From: Defluviitaleaceae bacterium
Lineage (GTDB): Bacteria > Bacillota > Clostridia > Lachnospirales > WRAX01
Direction: 5' to 3'
Assembly: GCA_009781815.1 (NCBI GenBank)
Contig: WQVB01000036.1
Coordinates: 1 to 9,081 of the forward strand
DNA: 9,081 bases
The stretch's first letter is position 1, and each line of letters begins with the position of its first letter. This document shows, piece by piece, positions 1 to 5,674 of this stretch. The notes beneath the pieces were generated by a model, which was not told the DNA's origin, ran no database searches, and was given only the letters and a program-made list of their open reading frames with translations. The translations under genes and the position numbers were made by a program.

Positions 1-690
1 CATAGGCTGTATCATAGATATACTGTCGCCAACACCACCAAAAACCCTTATAGAGCCATCGGTTAAAATGACCACGGTGTTTCTAAAGCCAGCAACTGCA
101 TCTACAACCCTACCTTGAATATCCGCAGGCACATCTAACATTCTAAAGGTTGGTACGTCGTTACCAAAGGCATAGAGGCGGTTGTCTTCCGTTACCACAA
201 CAACGTGTTCAAGGCCAGAAGATACGCTACGTATAGCCCCCCCGTCAAACTCTACAACGTCTTGTATGCCAGCAGAAACGCCCGTAGCCGTGCCCCAGAA
301 GTATATATTGTTATCACTATCCACACCTACGTTGAAGGTAGGGCCAGGTGCTATCAGGTTAACGTCATTTCTCAAGCCCCTTGGCACGTTTAAGAGACCA
401 AAAGCAGGTCGCATGCCACGAAGGCTCGTGTCAAAGGAGGTTAAATCTGCTGGTCTAAAAAATGGTATTATCATTGATGCTAAAAATATCGTAAAAAAGC
501 CTATCAAACCTACAATAGTAAGGCGTCTTTTGAAAAACTCCCTCATAACTGTTTTGCCTGGGCTTTGGATCAGCTCTTCCTCTAAGGCATCCTTTGGCTG
601 TGCACGCTTAGAGCCTAAAAACATAGTCTTTAGGGAAATCATAAAGGTTGATTGCCTTTTTTTATTGTTTTTCTTTTTATCTTCACTCAT
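1..690 (-). CDS. OppC/DppC-type ABC transporter permease with RCC1-like extracytoplasmic insertion (partial, C-terminus outside window)
   Basis: The reading frame opens with ATG at 690 and runs 230 codons without a stop to base 1, so only the N-terminal part is seen. AGGGGG lies 8 nt before the ATG. The stop of the OppB-type gene is 20 bp upstream, which fits the usual oppB-oppC order. Residues 1-57 are a charged cytoplasmic tail ending in EFFKRRLTIVG, and residues 58-77 form a hydrophobic helix, as in OppC_N. A normal OppC would soon reach an LGTDxxGRD motif and the transport domain. Instead, residues about 110-225 contain three blade-like repeats about 42 residues apart, each ending in a WG/FG turn: NNIYFWG (127-133), NRLYAFGND (170-178) and GSIRVFGG (212-219). 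The strand SSGLEHVVVVTEDN is typical of RCC1 repeats. In the expected topology this region faces outward. Identity as a permease rests on the helix and the gene context; the catalytic-side domain is not visible. A fused sensor or ligand-binding role is only inference. Confidence 0.85.
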   Translation of the reverse strand, partial: MSEDKKKNNKKRQSTFMISLKTMFLGSKRAQPKDALEEELIQSPGKTVMREFFKRRLTIVGLIGFFTIFLASMIIPFFRPADLTSFDTSLRGMRPAFGLLNVPRGLRNDVNLIAPGPTFNVGVDSDNNIYFWGTATGVSAGIQDVVEFDGGAIRSVSSGLEHVVVVTEDNRLYAFGNDVPTFRMLDVPADIQGRVVDAVAGFRNTVVILTDGSIRVFGGVGDSISMIQPM

Positions 691-710
691 GTTTTTATCC
701 CCCTATCCCT

Positions 711-1703
711 TTAGTCAAACCTAATGCGTGGATCTACAATCATATATGTTAAATCCATGATTAAAAAGCCCACAAAAGCAATTAAAGCATAGAAGGTTGT
801 CAAAGCTTTTAAGATTGGTATATCGTTTTGGTCAAGGGCTGTTCTATATACATTACCCATGCCATTCCAGCTGAAAACAGATTCAACAACCATAGACCCA
901 CTAAAAACGCCTATAAACCAACCCGTCATAACGGTTATAACTGGTAACAAAGCATTTCTAAAAGCATGAGAATAGATGATTGTTTTTTCTTTTAAGCCCT
1001 TAGCTCGAGCCGTGCGTATGCTATCCATACTTAAAGCATCTATCATGGCGGAGCGTACAAAACGGGTCAACCCTGCTGTTGCAACAAAGGTAAGGGTTGC
1101 AAGGGGCAGTATCATAAACCTAAACCTATCCCACAAAAATGCCCAAGGCTCTGTAGCAAAATCTGGCTGTATAGCAGAGTGCATGCCCGTCATAGGCAGC
1201 CAGCCGAGACCAACGGCAAATATAACCATAAAGATAATACCAAGAATTGGTGTAGGTATAGAGAAGCCTATCATACTACCGAATAAGGCTCCGTTATCAA
1301 AACCTTTGCCTCGCTTTACGGCTGCACGTATACCAACAGGTATGGTAATACCGAAAACTAAAATAAGGTTTAGAATGTTCATTATAACTGTATTTAACAT
1401 AGGCACACGCACGGTTTCCATAACGGAAATACGCGTGATAAAGGAAAAGCCAAAATTACCTTGCAAGCTTTGTGAAAGCCAAATGCCAAACTGTACAACA
1501 AAGGGGCGATGAAGTCCCATCTCTTCCCTAAGTGCCTCAAGAGCGGCATTCCATTGCTCTCTCGTCATATCTTGTTCGCTTCCTTGCATCATCAACAATG
1601 CTGGGTCGCCAGGCATGCTGCGATACAGCCAAAAGATGAAGAAAGAAACAATAAATAAAACAACAATTATATAAAATAGTCGTTTAAGAATAAACTTGAC
1701 CAT
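711..1703 (-). CDS. OppB/DppB-type ABC transporter permease
   Basis: This is an inner-membrane permease subunit of a peptide/nickel-type ABC importer, forming the channel with the OppC-type partner encoded next. The start is taken at ATG 1703 (MVKFILKRLFYIIVV), which matches the family N-terminus and has AGG 6 nt upstream. A longer frame from 1751 would translate repeat DNA and is unlikely. The protein is 330 residues, normal for the family. The first membrane helix is at about 8-27, followed by the external loop with MPGDPA (30-35) and GLHRPFVVQFGIW (63-75), then further helices at about 104-126, 141-168, 197-212, 252-276 and 297-320. The cytoplasmic EAA loop that docks on the ATPase is at about 222-243 (DALSMDSIRTARAKGL). 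The C-terminus DPRIRFD (324-330) is the standard OppB ending. Substrate cannot be read from sequence; the ATPase genes probably lie beyond base 1. Confidence 0.95.
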   Translation of the reverse strand: MVKFILKRLFYIIVVLFIVSFFIFWLYRSMPGDPALLMMQGSEQDMTREQWNAALEALREEMGLHRPFVVQFGIWLSQSLQGNFGFSFITRISVMETVRVPMLNTVIMNILNLILVFGITIPVGIRAAVKRGKGFDNGALFGSMIGFSIPTPILGIIFMVIFAVGLGWLPMTGMHSAIQPDFATEPWAFLWDRFRFMILPLATLTFVATAGLTRFVRSAMIDALSMDSIRTARAKGLKEKTIIYSHAFRNALLPVITVMTGWFIGVFSGSMVVESVFSWNGMGNVYRTALDQNDIPILKALTTFYALIAFVGFLIMDLTYMIVDPRIRFD

Positions 1704-1724
1704 AAAAATCCTATCCTTCCTATA

Positions 1725-1790
1725 GTAGAGGCGGATGTTATCCGCCAGCACGCTGTTATTATGTTGCTAGCGGATAACATCCGCCTCTAC
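1725..1790. repeat. REP/BIME-like element: inverted pair of GTAG-footed hairpins between binding-protein and permease genes
   Basis: Two arms, 1725-1745 and 1770-1790, are perfect 21-bp reverse complements. Each arm begins (read inward) with GTAG and contains a small palindrome of its own, GCGGAT-GTT-ATCCGC. The outer stem extends 4 bp more after one mismatch (1747-1750 with 1765-1768). A GTAG foot plus a short hairpin, present as a head-to-head pair, is the layout of REP sequences in BIMEs. It ends 21 bp upstream of the permease ATG. Confidence 0.75.
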
Positions 1791-1823
1791 GCGAGCCTTC
1801 AATAAAAGTAAGTTTATATTCAT
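1767..1823 (-). CDS. possible 18-codon leader ORF upstream of the OppB-type gene
   Basis: ATG at 1823 is preceded by GGAGAGA (1831-1837) at a 7-nt spacing, one of the better ribosome binding sites in the window. The frame reads MNINLLLLKARVEADVIR and stops at TAG 1767-1769, inside the loop of the REP/BIME-like hairpin; its last codons are repeat sequence. It lies in the same frame as the permease start 120 nt downstream. It may be a leader peptide, or the remnant of an older permease start split off when the repeat inserted. Translation is not demonstrated, and the peptide resembles nothing I recognise. Confidence 0.3.
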   Translation of the reverse strand: MNINLLLLKARVEADVIR

Positions 1824-1855
1824 AATTTTATCTCTCCGAGCCAAAATATGGCTTT

Positions 1856-1909
1856 AAAAGGGTTATTGCAAATAACCCCCCACCACAGCTGGCAGGGGTA
1901 TTATTTGCA
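1856..1909 (-). terminator. intercistronic terminator-like hairpin with an overlapping alternative stem
   Basis: In the mRNA sense, GGGTTATT (1871-1878) and AATAACCC (1860-1867) form an 8-bp hairpin followed by TTTT (1856-1859), like a weak intrinsic terminator. The same GGTTATTTGCA stretch can instead pair with upstream TGCAAATAATACCCC (1895-1909, against 1867-1879, with a 2-nt bulge). The two folds exclude each other. The site lies just after the binding-protein stop codon, so it may lower expression of the permeases relative to the binding protein. That role is inferred. Confidence 0.45.
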
Positions 1910-1935
1910 TTATCGTAAAATCTATTATCTAAGTT

Positions 1936-4035
1936 CTAGTCGAAAGACATTACACGCCCGTCATAAGCTCTAACTACTGCATAGTCAAAGCCCCATACGG
2001 AGTTGTTATGCCAGTTTCCAAGCCATACTGGGTAGAAGTCATACCAGATATCAACATAAAGTGGGATTTCTAGTACTTCGTAGTTAAGCCTTACGAAAAC
2101 ATCCATAAGTTGCTCTACAAAGGCATCTCTTCCAGCTTCTGTATCAAGCTCGTGGAAACGTAAAGGACGCACATAAGCTTCTAAATCTGGGTCGTTAGTC
2201 CACGTCATGTTGTTAGAGCCTAAGTGAGCAGAATCTACCCAGTACCAAGGTCTCCATACATATGGGTTAAACGTTTGACCTTGGTTGAAAAGGTTAAACT
2301 GTGGTGCAGGGTTTGTAGCACGGCTTAGGTAGCCAAGTGGGTTTGCTAAACGGTGAGTTGTTAAAGCCATACCAACGGCTTCCATATGTTGTGGTACTAA
2401 AACCTCAAATGTAGCTGTGATTGCGTTGTCTTCACTGTTCCATGTAGCCCATTGGATGTCAAGACGCATTAAGTTGCCAGTAACGCTTGGGTCATCAGCA
2501 AAAGGAAGAACGCCTGCGTGTTGAGTAAGACCAGAAATATCTTTATAACGTACATCATCAACACCTAACACAAAAGGTTGACCTTGAGAGTTAAGCACCC
2601 AGCCGCCAGCTTCTAAAACTTCGATAGCACGTGTTGGGTTTAAGTTATAGATTGTCATTCTATCATGCATGCCACGGGCGATAGCTTCTTGAGTGAACCA
2701 ATGAGCCATACCATACATAGCGTGAGAAACAATACCATGACCTTGCGTAAACATTTCAGCAAACTCTTCACGGTCGATTAACCACTTAATAGCTTGGCGA
2801 ACTTCTCTAAACTGTGTTGGGCCGTGGTCAGTATGGAAACGTAAGAAACCTTGACCGTTACGTGGGTAGTTAGTGAAGCTGTGAGTGCCAGCATTTACTA
2901 AAGCATCAAACATAGCGTTGATAGTTGCACCTTGGCCTTGAGCTGCAACCATGTCAGCCTCACCAAGAGTTAAAGCATCTACAACAACGGCAGCCGTGTG
3001 GCGAGAGAAGATAACACGCTCTATACGAGGTACAAAGCCATCCCAAGTGCCTCTGAAGTATGGGTTTGCTACTAAAGTTAACATGTAAGATGAAGGGTCA
3101 TAGCTGTGGAACACATATGGGCCAGAAGCTACAGTTGGAGCAAAGCGGAAGCCAGTTCCAGCTGCTTCACCATCAGGGTCATAGCCGATACCGTTTAAGC
3201 CAGCAACAAGTGCCTCAGCCGTAAGGCCTACGAAGAACGCACCGTTACCTTCGTCAACAATTTGTGTTTGTGTGTCAAAACCAGCAATTAAAGCGTGAGC
3301 TGGCCATGGGAAGAGGTTTCTATATTCAAAAACTTCCCAAACGTGTGGTAACATGTCAGCATATACAGTTACAGAGAAGCTGTCATCACCATAAAGACGA
3401 ACACCAGTAAAAGTAGTAGCTTCACCAGTAGACCAAGCATCAATACCTACAAACTGAGCTCTACCATGTGGCCAAACAACTAAGTCTAAGTAGTATGGAT
3501 GAGCTTGTAAAAGAAGATATGTTACATAGTCATGTGCTGTGATATAGCGGCCGTCAGACCACTGGTTATCAGTATAGATTGTGAAAGTGTAAGTTCTAGA
3601 GCCGTCTGCGTTATCGGTTACACGAATAGGCTCACGGTTAACCATTGGGTTGTCAAATAACTCACGATCCATATTAGATGTGATAGTGCCAAGGCCTTCA
3701 AACATTAAGCGTCTAGCCTGAGCGTTTACCGCAACGTTGTCAAAGCTGTACCAAATGTTTGGTGTAGCTTGTGTGCCAGCCGCTACGTTGATAGAGCCAG
3801 CAGGGGTTACATCAGGTATACCTGCTAAAATTTCTGCACGGCTTCCGATTGGAGCCATTAAAGGCGTGGTTGCAAAAGCAGGGCCTTCTTGTGAAATTGC
3901 TGGGCCATCACCTTCGCCAGTTCCTCCATTTTGATAAGGATCTACTGGATCGTCGCCTCCGCCGCCGCAAGCTGCGAAAACAAAAACCGCAGAAACTACA
4001 ACAGCTGCTGTTGTTAAAAACTTTCTCATTTTCAT
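1936..4035 (-). CDS. ABC transporter substrate-binding lipoprotein, family 5 (peptide/nickel type)
   Basis: This is the extracytoplasmic binding protein that delivers substrate, probably a peptide, to the permeases encoded downstream. ATG 4035 follows GGGAGGT at 7 nt. Residues 1-22 are a lipoprotein signal peptide (MKMRK, hydrophobic run, then FAAC), with Cys23 as the predicted lipidated residue. A flexible Gly/Asp-rich linker covers about 24-45. The family 5 hallmark is visible at 148-171 (TYTFTIY...W-SDG-x-x-TAHDYV), close to the SBP_bac_5 consensus around the 'W-DG-p-TA-DV' motif. At 699 residues it is about 150 longer than a classical OppA or DppA; the C-terminal half is rich in Trp and Tyr. 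It is first in its operon, 232 bp ahead of the OppB-type gene. The family is confident; the exact ligand is unknown. Confidence 0.94.
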   Translation of the reverse strand: MKMRKFLTTAAVVVSAVFVFAACGGGGDDPVDPYQNGGTGEGDGPAISQEGPAFATTPLMAPIGSRAEILAGIPDVTPAGSINVAAGTQATPNIWYSFDNVAVNAQARRLMFEGLGTITSNMDRELFDNPMVNREPIRVTDNADGSRTYTFTIYTDNQWSDGRYITAHDYVTYLLLQAHPYYLDLVVWPHGRAQFVGIDAWSTGEATTFTGVRLYGDDSFSVTVYADMLPHVWEVFEYRNLFPWPAHALIAGFDTQTQIVDEGNGAFFVGLTAEALVAGLNGIGYDPDGEAAGTGFRFAPTVASGPYVFHSYDPSSYMLTLVANPYFRGTWDGFVPRIERVIFSRHTAAVVVDALTLGEADMVAAQGQGATINAMFDALVNAGTHSFTNYPRNGQGFLRFHTDHGPTQFREVRQAIKWLIDREEFAEMFTQGHGIVSHAMYGMAHWFTQEAIARGMHDRMTIYNLNPTRAIEVLEAGGWVLNSQGQPFVLGVDDVRYKDISGLTQHAGVLPFADDPSVTGNLMRLDIQWATWNSEDNAITATFEVLVPQHMEAVGMALTTHRLANPLGYLSRATNPAPQFNLFNQGQTFNPYVWRPWYWVDSAHLGSNNMTWTNDPDLEAYVRPLRFHELDTEAGRDAFVEQLMDVFVRLNYEVLEIPLYVDIWYDFYPVWLGNWHNNSVWGFDYAVVRAYDGRVMSFD

Positions 4036-4078
4036 TGAGCATTACCTCCCGTTTTGTCTCTTAACAAAGCCTCTAGCC

Positions 4079-4245
4079 TAGGGCATGTTTGCACTAACAA
4101 AAATACATCTTTGTGGCTGATATTTCCGCCATTTTCATTCGATGCTTCCTCATGTGCTTCTAGCACACTTCGTCAGCATCTCATTAAAACTGACGAAAAA
4201 TCAGACTCACAAACCTGCATTTTCTTATAGTACAAACATGCCCTA
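4079..4245. mobile_element. MITE-like foldback element with TA ends
   Basis: The outer 17 bp are inverted copies with one mismatch: 4079-4095 (TAGGGCATGTTTGCACT) against 4229-4245. Imperfect pairing then continues inward along the whole element, through CTGAT/ATCAG-type arms to GATGCT (4141-4146) with AGCATC (4175-4180), and ends in the tip hairpin TGTGCT-TCT-AGCACA (4153-4167). Each end carries TA, as expected if a TA target was duplicated, which is typical of Tc1/mariner/IS630-type MITEs. It has no coding capacity. It lies in the transcribed leader of the transporter operon, 44 bp from the start codon. Assignment to an IS family is inference. Confidence 0.6.
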
Positions 4246-4261
4246 AAAATCTCTACCAAAA

Positions 4262-4298
4262 AATAAATCATTTAAAATTCAATAAATCATTTAAAATT
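4262..4298. repeat. short tandem duplication
   Basis: An 18-bp unit, AATAAATCATTTAAAATT, occurs at 4262-4279 and again at 4281-4298 (period 19). It is A+T-rich, non-coding and inside the transporter leader. No function is apparent. Confidence 0.7.
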
Positions 4299-4435
4299 TT
4301 CATGTGAAGTTTTCTTGTTTAATTTTAGAATTTTGAATAAAGTAGAATGGTAGGGATAGTAGAAAACATTTTAGACTTTGTAAAAGAGATGTTTGTTTTG
4401 ATAAGAGAATATGTACCTTTACTGCTTTCTCTTAC

Positions 4436-4461
4436 AATTGCGTACATTGTGTATCGCAATT
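4436..4461 (-). promoter_or_regulatory. hairpin at the 5' end of the transporter leader RNA
   Basis: AATTGCG-TACA (4436-4446) pairs with TGTA-(T)-CGCAATT (4450-4461), giving an 11-bp stem with a one-base bulge and a 3-nt loop. It would start about 9 nt from the predicted 5' end of the transporter mRNA. A 5' stabilising hairpin or a protein-binding site are both possible; it matches no riboswitch I know. Confidence 0.4.
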
Positions 4462-4476
4462 TCATTTTGTAAAGGT

Positions 4477-4505
4477 ATTGTAACATTATACTATTCGATT
4501 GTCAA
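4477..4505 (-). promoter_or_regulatory. sigma-A-type promoter of the ABC transporter operon
   Basis: On the minus strand, the -35 is TTGACA (4500-4505), followed by a 17-nt spacer and -10 TACAAT (4477-4482) with an extended TGT just before it. Both boxes and the spacing are close to consensus. Transcription would start near 4470, leaving a leader of about 435 nt before the binding-protein ATG at 4035. Confidence 0.75.
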
Positions 4506-4673
4506 CACAAAAGATTATTAAATATTGTTACAATTTTTTTAACTCCGCCTCCTCTACGTAATTTTTTTGTAACTTTTTGAAGAATAAAATTTGAAGCTGT
4601 TTGAGGGCTGCCGCACTAATTTCGCTATTAGACCTGTAGTAAAACAAAACATGCCTCTCCCCATTGATCTCCT

Positions 4674-4767
4674 GTAGGGAATGGATTTATCCATTCCGCT
4701 ATATTTGTGGAAGGATTATCGCCATAGCTAGAGACACAATTTCGGAATGGATGAATCCATTCCCTAC
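4674..4767. repeat. REP/BIME-like element, second type
   Basis: The arms 4674-4698 and 4743-4767 are inverted copies matching at 24 of 25 positions. Each begins with GTAG directly followed by a palindrome: GGAATGGAT-TT-ATCCATTCC on the left and GGAATGGAT-GA-ATCCATTCC on the right. The arms are 44 bp apart. The plan is the same as the element at 1725-1790 (GTAG foot, self-complementary core, head-to-head pair), but the core differs. It lies about 200 bp upstream of the rpsU promoter. Confidence 0.75.
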
Positions 4768-4845
4768 GGGGTAGGTGCATAGCAATAAGTTTCATCCACT
4801 CCCTCAAAGATTGTCCCCTTCAAAAATTTATGCCCCTTGTCCTCA

Positions 4846-4861
4846 TATTATGTACATAATA
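4846..4861. promoter_or_regulatory. 16-bp perfect palindrome, possible operator
   Basis: TATTATGTACATAATA is perfectly self-complementary. It lies in non-coding DNA about 105 bp before the rpsU -35 box. Two-fold symmetry of this size suits a dimeric regulator, but it matches no motif I can name, and A+T-rich DNA produces such palindromes by chance more easily. Confidence 0.25.
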
Positions 4862-4966
4862 AAGGAAGAAAAAATTTAAATGGATGAAATTAGTAGCAAA
4901 TAACCCCAAGGGCAACCCCAACCAAACCACGGATAACAACAATAATACATTTTTTTATTTTTGTTA

Positions 4967-4995
4967 TTGACTTTTTTATTGATGTGTTGTATAAT
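4967..4995 (+). promoter_or_regulatory. sigma-A-type promoter of rpsU
   Basis: TTGACT (4967-4972), a 17-nt spacer and TATAAT (4990-4995). Transcription would start near 5002, leaving about 49 nt of leader ending in the ribosome binding site. Confidence 0.8.
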
Positions 4996-5033
4996 GGACT
5001 GTGTTATTCAAAAACAGCTCGACAATAGATCAC

Positions 5034-5044
5034 GGAGGGAGGGG
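5034..5044 (+). promoter_or_regulatory. rpsU ribosome binding site that fixes a TTG start
   Basis: GGAGGGAGGGG ends 6 nt before TTG 5051. The in-frame ATG at 4961 lies upstream of the promoter, so it cannot be the start. Confidence 0.8.
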
Positions 5045-5050
5045 AATAAT

Positions 5051-5224
5051 TTGTCAGAGGTTAGAATAAAGGACAATGAAACTTTAGACTCTGCTCTTCG
5101 TCGTTTTAAGAGGGCTACGCAAAAAGCGGGTATTTTAGGTGAGGTTCGCAAAAGAGAGCATTATGAAAAACCAAGCGTAAAAAGAAAGAAAAAGCTTGAG
5201 GCTGCACGCAAACGCAGATACTAA
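5051..5224 (+). CDS. rpsU: 30S ribosomal protein S21
   Basis: This is a small basic protein of the 30S ribosomal subunit. The 57-residue product beginning at TTG (MSEVRIKDNETLDSALRRFKR) has the length and sequence typical of the family: an N-terminal SEVRIKDNE strand, the helix LDSALRRFKR (12-21), the signature EVRKREHYEKPS (31-42) and a strongly basic tail KRKKKLEAARKRRY (44-57). The start is chosen by the purine-rich ribosome binding site and by the family N-terminus. It has its own promoter and is followed by an intrinsic terminator 15 bp downstream, so it is probably a single-gene unit with some read-through into the DUF1294 gene. Confidence 0.97.
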   Translation: MSEVRIKDNETLDSALRRFKRATQKAGILGEVRKREHYEKPSVKRKKKLEAARKRRY

Positions 5225-5239
5225 TACTTATTAAAATTA

Positions 5240-5276
5240 AAACCCTTGACACAATGGTGTTCAAGGGTTTGTTTTA
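5240..5276 (+). terminator. intrinsic terminator after rpsU
   Basis: AAACCCTTGA (5240-5249) pairs perfectly with TCAAGGGTTT (5261-5270) and is followed by GTTTT. The A-rich stretch just before it might give some activity on the other strand too. Confidence 0.85.
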
Positions 5277-5307
5277 AGTTAACTATAACTATAAGGGGGC
5301 AGGTGCC

Positions 5308-5622
5308 ATGGATTACATAATTGATGCAATTTTTGATTTTACAGTTGTAAAGTTTTTTGCAATATTTTTTGCACTTATAAACATCATATCATTCTCATTA
5401 TACGCTATTGATAAAAAACGAGCCTCAAAAGGGCAATGGCGTATTAAAGAAGGCACGCTAATTCTCTTTACCGTCTTTTTTGGCGGCATAGGCGGCTTTT
5501 TAGGCATGTCTGTGTTAAGGCACAAAACCACCAAGCCTAGCTTTAAGCTGGCTGCAGCCATTGGCTTGATTGTGGCTCTCGCAGCCATAGCTTACATAGC
5601 ATATGGTATTTTCATTCTATAA
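5308..5622 (+). CDS. DUF1294 family membrane protein
   Basis: This is a 104-residue integral membrane protein of the DUF1294 family (PF06961), whose role is unknown. ATG 5308 follows AGGGGG (5294-5299) at 8 nt. The predicted helices are at about 13-33, 49-68 and 80-103. Family landmarks are YAIDKKRA (32-39) after the first helix, GGIGGFLGM (59-67) in the second helix, and RHKTTKPSF (71-79) in the following loop. The length is normal for the short form, without the extra cold-shock domain found in some members. It sits between two terminators. No good promoter is visible, so it may depend on rpsU read-through. Confidence 0.9.
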   Translation: MDYIIDAIFDFTVVKFFAIFFALINIISFSLYAIDKKRASKGQWRIKEGTLILFTVFFGGIGGFLGMSVLRHKTTKPSFKLAAAIGLIVALAAIAYIAYGIFIL

Positions 5623-5627
5623 AAAAC

Positions 5628-5669
5628 AACCCTTGGCAAAATTTGCGGCCAAGGGTTTTATATTTTTAA
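5628..5669. terminator. bidirectional intrinsic terminator between convergent genes
   Basis: AACCCTTGGC (5628-5637) pairs with GCCAAGGGTT (5648-5657) around a 10-nt loop. On the plus strand TTTTATATTTTT follows; on the minus strand the stem is followed by GTTTTTT. It can therefore end both the DUF1294 transcript and the opposing tyrS-side operon. Confidence 0.85.
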
Positions 5670-5674
5670 GAATC

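Larger units (their letters stand above)
4036..5050. other. 1-kb intergenic region between the transporter operon and rpsU
   Basis: No convincing gene is present. From left to right it holds the ribosome binding site of the binding-protein gene, a TA-bounded foldback element (4079-4245), a 19-bp tandem duplication AATAAATCATTTAAAATTC (4262-4280, repeated from 4281), the transporter promoter (4477-4505), an A+T-rich stretch with GTTACAA/TTGTAAC arms (4527-4573), a REP/BIME-like element (4674-4767), a perfect palindrome (4846-4861) and the rpsU promoter (4967-4995). A 41-codon frame at 4347-4472 (+) lacks a ribosome binding site. Confidence 0.7.

Noticed and set aside
182..724. Long plus-strand open frame opposite the OppC-type gene
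   Set aside because: It is antisense to the clear permease/RCC1 frame, has no ribosome binding site and resembles no protein family.
1704..1751. Upstream extension of the OppB-type permease to a start at 1751
   Set aside because: The extra 16 residues are translated from the REP-like repeat and the ribosome binding site region; ATG 1703 matches the family N-terminus and has AGG at 6 nt.
4543..4557. CTCCGCCTCCTCTAC, similar to the right end of the element at 1725-1790
   Set aside because: There is no partner arm or hairpin and the similarity is short; it could be a decayed half-copy, but chance is as likely.
4896..4907. GCAAATAACCCC shared with 1868-1879
   Set aside because: A 12-base match within 9 kb is expected by chance about this often, and the flanks are unrelated.
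4961..5050. N-terminal extension of rpsU from ATG 4961
   Set aside because: It lies upstream of the -35/-10 boxes and would add 30 residues not found in S21; the strong ribosome binding site points to TTG 5051.
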